Positions 58,901-64,000 of a DNA stretch of 64,000 nucleotides are shown here, piece by piece (position 1 is the first letter of the stretch; every line of letters begins with the position of its first letter). Origin of the DNA: Orbilia blumenaviensis (Eukaryota > Ascomycota > Orbiliomycetes > Orbiliales > Orbiliaceae); contig JAVHNS010000007.1 in assembly GCA_036872755.1 (NCBI GenBank), positions 806,001 through 870,000 on the forward strand, in the 5' to 3' direction. The translations under genes were made by a program, and so were the position numbers. Under the pieces are notes generated by a model that ran no database searches, was not told the DNA's origin, and saw only the letters and a list, made by a program, of their open reading frames with translations.

Positions 58901-60277
58901 ACGGTGGGGCGATGATGTCGGATGCCGAGCTATCCACCAAGAAACGCCTAGGGCTGTGTTACGAATCCCTCTGACATGGAATATTGAATATCCATGAAAT
59001 TGTAGGAGATAGATGAGAGATTGGCGCCTTCCGGCCGACGGTTAATTCCCGCCTCGTAGAGTTTAACTTCGATGTCTTCGAAGTATTTGATTTGAAGGAC
59101 CGATTCGGGACTCAAGTTTCTTAGGTTGCACTTGTTCAAATCGGAGCTTAGATCCTGTGGCATTTTCCTTCTGTTTTATTCCATAGACGGCTATGATGAA
59201 ATAGACATCATTGTACTTCGGCAGGTAGCCTATTCCTTACTTTGCTTGGGAGGCGCTCAGAAGGTGCCATGAAACAGTTACCATTTACCGAAGGAACTGG
59301 TGTCGTATAGCCGTGTCCAATGAACGAGGTAATTAGCGTGGTTATACGTACCGGCTAGCTTCAACCGACGTAGTATAAACTTACATCCTGTCGCTTCCTC
59401 TATCTGAGTGAAACGAAGATAAATTACTATTATCATTATTATTTTTTCTAAAAAAAAAATTAATTTAAAACCTTTGCCTCTGCAGAGGCCAATTCTCCGA
59501 CTTCCGGACAATTATTGTGCAGATCAGGCATCGATATTCTCTGACAGTGGACTGATCCTGCGGCATTGGCTGTCTTTGATGGCGTAGACCCGATAGCAGT
59601 CCCATTACTATTCGCTCAGGACAAGCTCATCGGCTCTTTAAGGTTTCGATCACGTAAGTAAGAGCCGTCCAGATATCCGGTATCTTGCGGGGCCGTTTCG
59701 ATCCCATTGGCCGATTGGCGCTATGATATGCTATTGTATAATGCACATGTCAACGGTGCTCCCTCGCCGCATGCTTCCTGCTAAGCCTCTGCACTTTATA
59801 GCAGTCAGCCTCCTAGAGCTTCCTTTTTATATTATTAAGCTTGAAGCTCGAGATTCTGGTCGTAGCACATAACTACCACGCGATAGTACGGCGATCCACC
59901 CTTCGAGGAAAGGTTCTCTAGTCATTCATTTTTAACGAAAAGCTTGGGATTATTCGGTAGCGAATATACACCCATCGAGGTGAGTTTTGAGCGTTTCAGG
60001 CCCCACGTCATTCGGGATCGGGACCGTCGGGCTTTTTTCTCTGACATCGAAAAATCAATTTAGAGCTTACTGATTGCGATCGCGCGAGCTCCGGTTCATT
60101 CCTGGGAAACCGAGGAATTCTTTTCGATCTTTAACGACGTGGCATCTAGGGGAGGAGGTATACTAATAGGTATAGAGTACTCGGTCCGCCTCGTTCCTAT
60201 AGGGAAACTGTTGCATAAGTCTTTTGAAGAATTTGGTACGTGGAATCGAGCTCGACAGGAGCTATTTGTCGCAATTG

Positions 60278-60279
<2 letters not shown>
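55947..60279. other. Gene-poor region, no supportable gene
   Basis: 4.3 kb with only short frames lacking domains or a credible intron chain. The left edge should contain the DPB11 promoter. A cluster of AGCTAGC-like direct and inverted short repeats lies at about 56570-56630. A 71-codon minus-strand frame at 58948-59163 has protein-like composition but no family match that I can name. Confidence 0.55.

Positions 60280-60308
<29 letters not shown>
60280..60308. repeat. Poly(T) tract, about 29 nt
   Basis: Longest homopolymer in the window, about 1.8 kb upstream of the arrestin start. No retroposon body recognised on either side. Confidence 0.95.
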
Positions 60309-62067
60309 CCTGAGCTAGTCGATGTCCCACACTCAGACACTTTAATTTTTCGTTTCCCCCAGATAGTTAGGTCTTGGCCTGCTTCCCCTCATGAAGTCTT
60401 GAGTTTATTGGCAGCATGACAAGAACTGGTACAGGCGCTGGCTGCCGAACCGTGTCCCTGTTTTTTGCTATGGCGGTGTTGTCATTATTGCGAAAATCTT
60501 GCCTCAAGTCAACTTAATTGGTGGTCGACCGTGCCGTGCGAAGAGAACAGACGAGAGCTAAAGAGCTCGAGCGAGTGGAAATGCCGCCGGCCGACGACGC
60601 ATGAGCCAGACTTTAGATCACAGTCCCACCCTGACCACCCCACCCCGCCCAGAGCTATTGGCCAGCTGAGCTGCATCTGGTCCAGGAGCCTGGCCCACCA
60701 TCCATACCTGCATACACCATTATTCATGTTGGTCGCTGTTGCTGTTGCTTGACTCGTCAAGCCAGGTCTAGTCCTCGGTTCTTTAGACTCTCTTGATATC
60801 GTCGACAATGTAGTGGAGATATCATCAAGAGGACCAGAGCGAGAGGGAAGAGAAGTCACGCTTGTGTCAGCCAGTGATCAAAAAAACAGAACTAGGGCTG
60901 CATCCAAGCATGCACACTGCCCCCCCTCAGACATCGATATCTTTTGCCATTTCTCCATTCATTTAATATCGTATCTGTGTTCTTTTTCCTGATATTATAT
61001 CCGAGGCACCGTATATTGTTATAATTACGATTTGACTCGTCGATATTTCCCGACTTGTTTCACAAATTCATTTCTCCCCTCTCACACACGCATTTTAGTT
61101 TCCTTCCCCTCAAGTTAAGCTGTGTCGAATCAGATCGGGTCCTGCTCGGTTTGTATTGTTATATTATCGCTGGAAACGACAATCAGTTGGAGAAAAAAAA
61201 TAGCAGCTCGTTTCGGCGTTTTGGATTCCCGCTGCCTGAAAGCCTTCTTCTCGCTTCCCATGTCAGCCCCAAAATAATAAACCAGGGAGTACATCTAAAA
61301 CGTACAAACTTTACCTGGGATATGCGAGGTCTGTCGACAAAGTGATCAAGACGTCCATCTCATCTCCGGAAGTACGAGGAACTTTAAGACCAGCAAGTCA
61401 AGCGAGACCCAGGACCTTCCTGGCCCAGTCCTGCAGTGTTTGCTGCGCTAGGACGCAAGCAGGAAACTAATAGCATCATCCTGCCCGTGGCCGTCCCATC
61501 CTGTGCTCTTTGCTTGAGATTTTCAGGTTCGCCATTTTCAGCTGCAAGCAGGCCTAAGTTCCCCGGCCATTTCCATTTTTATCTGACGACTTCATAAGCC
61601 AGACTGGTTTCCTCACGGGACTTTCTCAGTTCAGTTGGATCGGACAGACTTTTTTCTTCTTCTCTCTTTTCTACAATTTCCCTTTAATATAATTCCAAAC
61701 GGGTATAATATATTATCTGTGTATGCACTTCGACTCACCAACTTTTGCTTTGCCCTCTCCCTTTGTTACTTTCTCATAATATTTCTCCCTCCGTCGGTTT
61801 AAAGTTGTGCCCGAGCCAATTCGAATTGTTTGCATTTTGCGCAGTTGTCCGCAGCCGTTTGATGCTCTGTCCAAGCTTGGATCTCTCGCTTACCCATCTG
61901 CCTGCTGCGGGTTTCTCCAACGGACTAGTTAATGATATAACTGGGTCCGCCTGAATTTCCCTGTTTGGAGCATCGAGGTCGTATTTTTGGTCAGCTCTGC
62001 ATTGTGTTAATTTTATACTTAAAAGAGACGGATTGCATTGTATAGAACGGGACGAAAGGATGCCAAA
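60309..62067 (+). promoter_or_regulatory. Probable promoter and long 5' leader of the alpha-arrestin gene
   Basis: Sequence from about 60.9 kb to the ATG at 62068 is T/C-rich with many TTTCT blocks, for example around 61640-61690, resembling the leader of the C2H2 gene. No coding frame is supported. Several upstream ATGs occur. The last one, at 62060, opens a four-codon frame overlapping the main start. Whether the leader contains an intron cannot be decided from sequence alone. Confidence 0.45.
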
Positions 62068-62074
62068 ATGGTGA
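62060..62074 (+). promoter_or_regulatory. Minimal upstream ORF (MPKW-stop) overlapping the arrestin start codon
   Basis: ATG at 62060 is followed by three codons and TGA at 62072-62074. The arrestin ATG at 62068 lies inside it in another frame. Such an overlapping frame would require leaky scanning or short-range reinitiation for main-frame translation. The main ATG has A at -3 and G at +4, a favourable context. The upstream ATG has G in the -3 region and C at +4. Confidence 0.6.
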
Positions 62075-64000
62075 ATCTGCAGCGGAACAGTGGAGGCCTT
62101 TTCACTGTCAGGAATTCAGCATCATCGTCGTTACCGTCTCTCCCTCGAGCTCCCTGTGGTGCTTCTACTTCTCCCACTACCATTACTACAACTACTGCTG
62201 CTGCCAATAGCAATAGCAATAGCAACAACAACAACAGTGGTGGCAATAGTGCTAACAACAACCAGCGGTCAACCGGCCGACGCAGAACCATTCACGTCTT
62301 CCAGGGTGCAGGCCAGGACAACACGCCCGACACCACGTCTCCAACCTCCCAAAGACCCTCAGCCGGACGACGGAAGTCCAACCCGAACAACGTCGTCCTC
62401 AAATTCCCCCGGTTTGCAGCCAGGGCCTCTGCCAAACGTTTATTCCAACAGATCGTATCTTCTGCATCCTTTTCAACCTCCCAGCCTGTAGACATCAGAC
62501 CATCACCACCCTCTCCTCCCGTGGTTAATATTCCCCCTCCACAGTATTTTCCCGCTCCTACCACTCCTGCTACAACACAAAGACCCACAACTACCACCGC
62601 CACCCACAATTCTAACCAGCCTGCTTCGGCAGTAAATACCGGAAGCATGTCCCCGCCAACAATGGTAGCCTTAGGCGGCGGAAGCACAGGTCGAGTAGTT
62701 GCGATTGGTGGCGGGAACACGGGAATCCCATCTCATCAGAACGCTTTCTTGGGACAGTCGCCTAGAAGTAGTGGCACATCGCTAGCTACCCGTCATGGTA
62801 GATCTGGAAGCGTGGGTTCCACGATATCTTGCCCTGGCGAGAAGCCGCTTGCCAGCACAAGCGGCGGTCAGGTGACTCTTGACATCAGACTTGCAGAGCC
62901 TTATTTGTTTTTGCAAGGTTATGATCCACATCATCAGCAAAATGTCGGTGGACCGGCATTGCTTAGAGGAACATTGGTTGTGAAGGTTGCAAAGGCTGCA
63001 AAGTTGAAATCTATCAACTTAGTTTTTAGAGGCCGTACCAGGACGGATTGGCCTGAGGGTGAGAATAACATTCTTTTAACCCCTTTAAGACAGCATTCTA
63101 TACAATATATTACAGAGCTAATAGAGAATTCTTTAGGTATCCCACCGTCTAAGACAGCTTTCTCTGAAGAGAAGGAGATTATGACACATCACTGGCCTTT
63201 CTTCAACGCACAATTTGCTACTGCTGAAACTACCTATGGTGCAGATGCTACCAGATTACTTGCTCCCCCCGAAGCAGACCATAGGCCTGCCCGCTCCCTT
63301 AGCGGGACACCTGGAGCTGGAGCAATCGGGTCTTTGGCTAGAACGTCTTCCCCAATTGGTATCTCAGCCGCATCGGCTACACTCGCGAACGCCACACTCG
63401 CGAATGACAAAAGACTATCTCTGCAACTCAACCAGCGGGGCAGCTTTGGTCGAAGTGAATCTCCGGGCCGTTCTGTCGCCTCCAAGGGCTACAAGTTCTT
63501 TCAACCTGGTGAATACACTTACAATTTCGAGCTCCCGATCGAGAATATTCTCCCAGAGACAATCCAGTGCGATTTGGGAAGTGTTAAATATGAACTTGAG
63601 GCTACGATCGAGCGGGCGGGCGCCTTTAGGCCGAATTTGGTGGGTAAGAAGGATGTTATCTTGATTCGGTGTCCAGCAGACACGAGCTTGGAGCAAGTCG
63701 AACCAATCGCTATCAGCCGTAACTGGGAAGACCAGTTGCATTACGATATCGTGATTTCTGGAAAATCATTCCCAATGGGTTCAGAGATCCCGATTGCCTT
63801 CAAGTTAACACCGTTGGCCAAAGTTCGCTGTCACAGGATCAAAATATATGTCACCGAAAATATTGAATACTTTTGTCGAAACAAGAAAGTTCACAGGATC
63901 GAGCCAACCCGGAAAATCCAGATTTACGAAAAGAGAGCCGATGGGCAAGTACACGGCTCGTACCCTGGTTCGTCGGTCCGTGTGACAGCCGGTGGCCGCC
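62068..64000 (+). CDS. Alpha-arrestin (ART) family protein, partial at window edge
   Basis: Arrestin-fold trafficking adaptor. Fungal ART proteins recruit Rsp5/HulA-type ubiquitin ligases to membrane transporters for endocytosis. Exon 1 (62068-63058) encodes a 250-residue low-complexity N-terminus rich in Ser/Thr/Asn/Pro, then VTLDIRLAEPYLFLQGYD opening the arrestin N-domain. Exon 2 begins at 63116 after a 57-nt intron and runs off the window. It contains a Ser/Ala-rich loop insertion, then FFQPGEYTYNFELPIENILP, SVKYELEATIERAG and KDVILIRCP (end of the N-domain), and YDIVISGKSFPMGSEIPI onward (start of the C-domain), reaching VTENIEYFCRNKKVHRIEPT. The C-terminal PY motifs expected for Rsp5 binding lie beyond the edge. 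Aly/Rod-type relatives are most likely, but the subfamily is not fixed. Confidence 0.85.
   Translation, partial: MVNLQRNSGGLFTVRNSASSSLPSLPRAPCGASTSPTTITTTTAAANSNSNSNNNNSGGNSANNNQRSTGRRRTIHVFQGAGQDNTPDTTSPTSQRPSAGRRKSNPNNVVLKFPRFAARASAKRLFQQIVSSASFSTSQPVDIRPSPPSPPVVNIPPPQYFPAPTTPATTQRPTTTTATHNSNQPASAVNTGSMSPPTMVALGGGSTGRVVAIGGGNTGIPSHQNAFLGQSPRSSGTSLATRHGRSGSVGSTISCPGEKPLASTSGGQVTLDIRLAEPYLFLQGYDPHHQQNVGGPALLRGTLVVKVAKAAKLKSINLVFRGRTRTDWPEGENNILLTPLRQHSIQYITELIENSLGIPPSKTAFSEEKEIMTHHWPFFNAQFATAETTYGADATRLLAPPEADHRPARSLSGTPGAGAIGSLARTSSPIGISAASATLANATLANDKRLSLQLNQRGSFGRSESPGRSVASKGYKFFQPGEYTYNFELPIENILPETIQCDLGSVKYELEATIERAGAFRPNLVGKKDVILIRCPADTSLEQVEPIAISRNWEDQLHYDIVISGKSFPMGSEIPIAFKLTPLAKVRCHRIKIYVTENIEYFCRNKKVHRIEPTRKIQIYEKRADGQVHGSYPGSSVRVTAGGR

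Noticed and set aside
58948..59163. 71-codon minus-strand frame with protein-like composition
   Set aside because: No neighbouring exon, domain or family could be identified; not enough to call a gene.
62019..62720. Leu/Val-rich and Gly/Val-rich minus-strand frames opposite the arrestin N-terminus
   Set aside because: Antisense shadows of the Asn/Thr/Ser-rich repeats in arrestin exon 1.
1..64000. CRISPR arrays, rRNA genes, intact transposons, biosynthetic cluster enzymes
   Set aside because: Looked for and not seen: no spaced direct-repeat array, no rRNA-like block, no transposase or reverse transcriptase motifs, no PKS/NRPS/terpene cyclase motifs.

Overview
This is a window of a filamentous ascomycete (Pezizomycotina) nuclear genome. 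The signs are many short spliceosomal introns (about 50-90 nt, GTAAGT/GTATGT-like donors, CTAAC/CTGAC-like branch sites), moderate GC, and conserved single-copy eukaryotic genes with fungal architectures (C2H2 plus Fungal_trans factor, short kinesin-3, DeSI-thioredoxin-PUL fusion, TRM3). The abundant simple repeats and intron style would suit an early-diverging class such as Orbiliomycetes or Pezizomycetes, but that is a guess.

Layout. 1-8885 is gene-poor and becomes rich in microsatellites towards a long pyrimidine-rich leader. 8886-11356 (+) is a two-finger C2H2 / fungal-specific transcription factor. 11357-17067 shows no supportable gene. 17068-32263 is a dense housekeeping block: VPS16 (+), a short kinesin-3 (-), a TDG/MUG-family DNA glycosylase (+), TRM3 tRNA 2'-O-methyltransferase (+), and a DeSI/PPPDE-thioredoxin-PUL protein (-). 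32264-37227 is an accessory island: a secreted protein made of tandem six-cysteine repeats on symmetric phase-1 exons (-), a secreted Thr/Cys-rich protein (+), and a small two-TM protein (+). 37409-56000 is a second housekeeping block: GDA1 (+), a 4EHP-like eIF4E (-), LAS1 (-), NAD kinase (+), GLO2 (+), CUL4 (+) and DPB11/RAD4 (-). 55947-62067 is gene-poor and ends in the probable long leader of an alpha-arrestin gene (62068 to beyond the window edge).

The genes are individual eukaryotic transcription units, not operons. Functional themes recur: genome maintenance (TDG-type glycosylase, CUL4, DPB11), ubiquitin/SUMO biology (DeSI-PUL, CUL4, alpha-arrestin adaptor), membrane traffic and glycosylation (VPS16, kinesin-3, GDA1), and RNA/translation (TRM3, LAS1, eIF4E-like). 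No CRISPR, rRNA, intact transposon or confident tRNA was seen. The most unusual content is the cysteine-repeat secreted gene at 32931-33759. The gene models below were spliced by hand: exon phases were checked and most junctions are supported by conserved protein sequence; uncertain junctions are stated.
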